NCBI GenBank assembly: GCA_003539755.1
Contig: DPOH01000008.1
Location: forward strand, 1-6,212
Reading direction: 5' to 3'
Source: Clostridium sp.
GTDB lineage: Bacteria; Bacillota; Clostridia; Clostridiales; Clostridiaceae
Length of the DNA: 6,212 nucleotides
A program made the translations under genes and the position numbers. Positions 6,208 to 6,212 of this stretch are shown piece by piece (positions within the stretch are counted from its first letter, which is position 1; each line of letters opens with the position of its first letter). A model generated the notes under the pieces. The model searched no databases and was not told where the DNA came from. It saw only the letters and a program-made list of their open reading frames with translations.

Positions 6208-6212
6208 AATGT

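Overview
The window is AT-rich DNA with A/T-ending codons, Shine-Dalgarno signals of the AAGGAGG type and protein sequences typical of low-GC Clostridia. It most resembles a Clostridium chromosome; the species cannot be fixed from sequence reading alone. There is no sign of a mobile element, phage, CRISPR array, tRNA or rRNA. The coding density and gene set look like ordinary core/shell chromosome.

Layout: (1) Bases 1-2086, plus strand: the 3' part of an OmpR/PhoB-type response regulator, cut by the window edge exactly one codon before its phospho-acceptor Asp leaves the window, followed 39 nt later by its partner, a two-transmembrane sensor histidine kinase. (2) Bases 2091-2127: a stem-loop with A and T tracts on opposite sides that can terminate both this operon and the convergent operon. 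(3) Bases 2153-4827, minus strand: a tightly packed three-gene unit, read right to left as a calcineurin-like metallophosphoesterase with LpxH-like features, an M19 (renal-dipeptidase-type) dipeptidase, and a short-chain dehydrogenase with the SSMWG/ASCEVLY signature I associate with the YmfI (EF-P 5-aminopentanone reductase) group. The phosphoesterase stop directly abuts the dipeptidase ATG. (4) Bases 4828-4957: a very AT-rich gap with a probable promoter for the three-gene unit, a 10-bp direct repeat spaced 20 bp apart, and the strong terminator of glyA. (5) Bases 4958-6193, minus strand: complete glyA (serine hydroxymethyltransferase); its ribosome-binding site lies at the right edge of the window.

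How they work together: the regulator and kinase form one signalling pair with VanR/VanS-like domain architecture. Its signal and targets are not visible. glyA makes glycine and methylene-tetrahydrofolate and is separated from the three-gene unit by a terminator, so it is probably an independent transcript. The three enzymes of the middle unit are co-transcribed by arrangement, but no known pathway joins them. I found no convincing undescribed system; the points most worth a second look are the make-up of the middle operon, the identity and true start of the dehydrogenase, and the short, SD-poor leader of the phosphoesterase.
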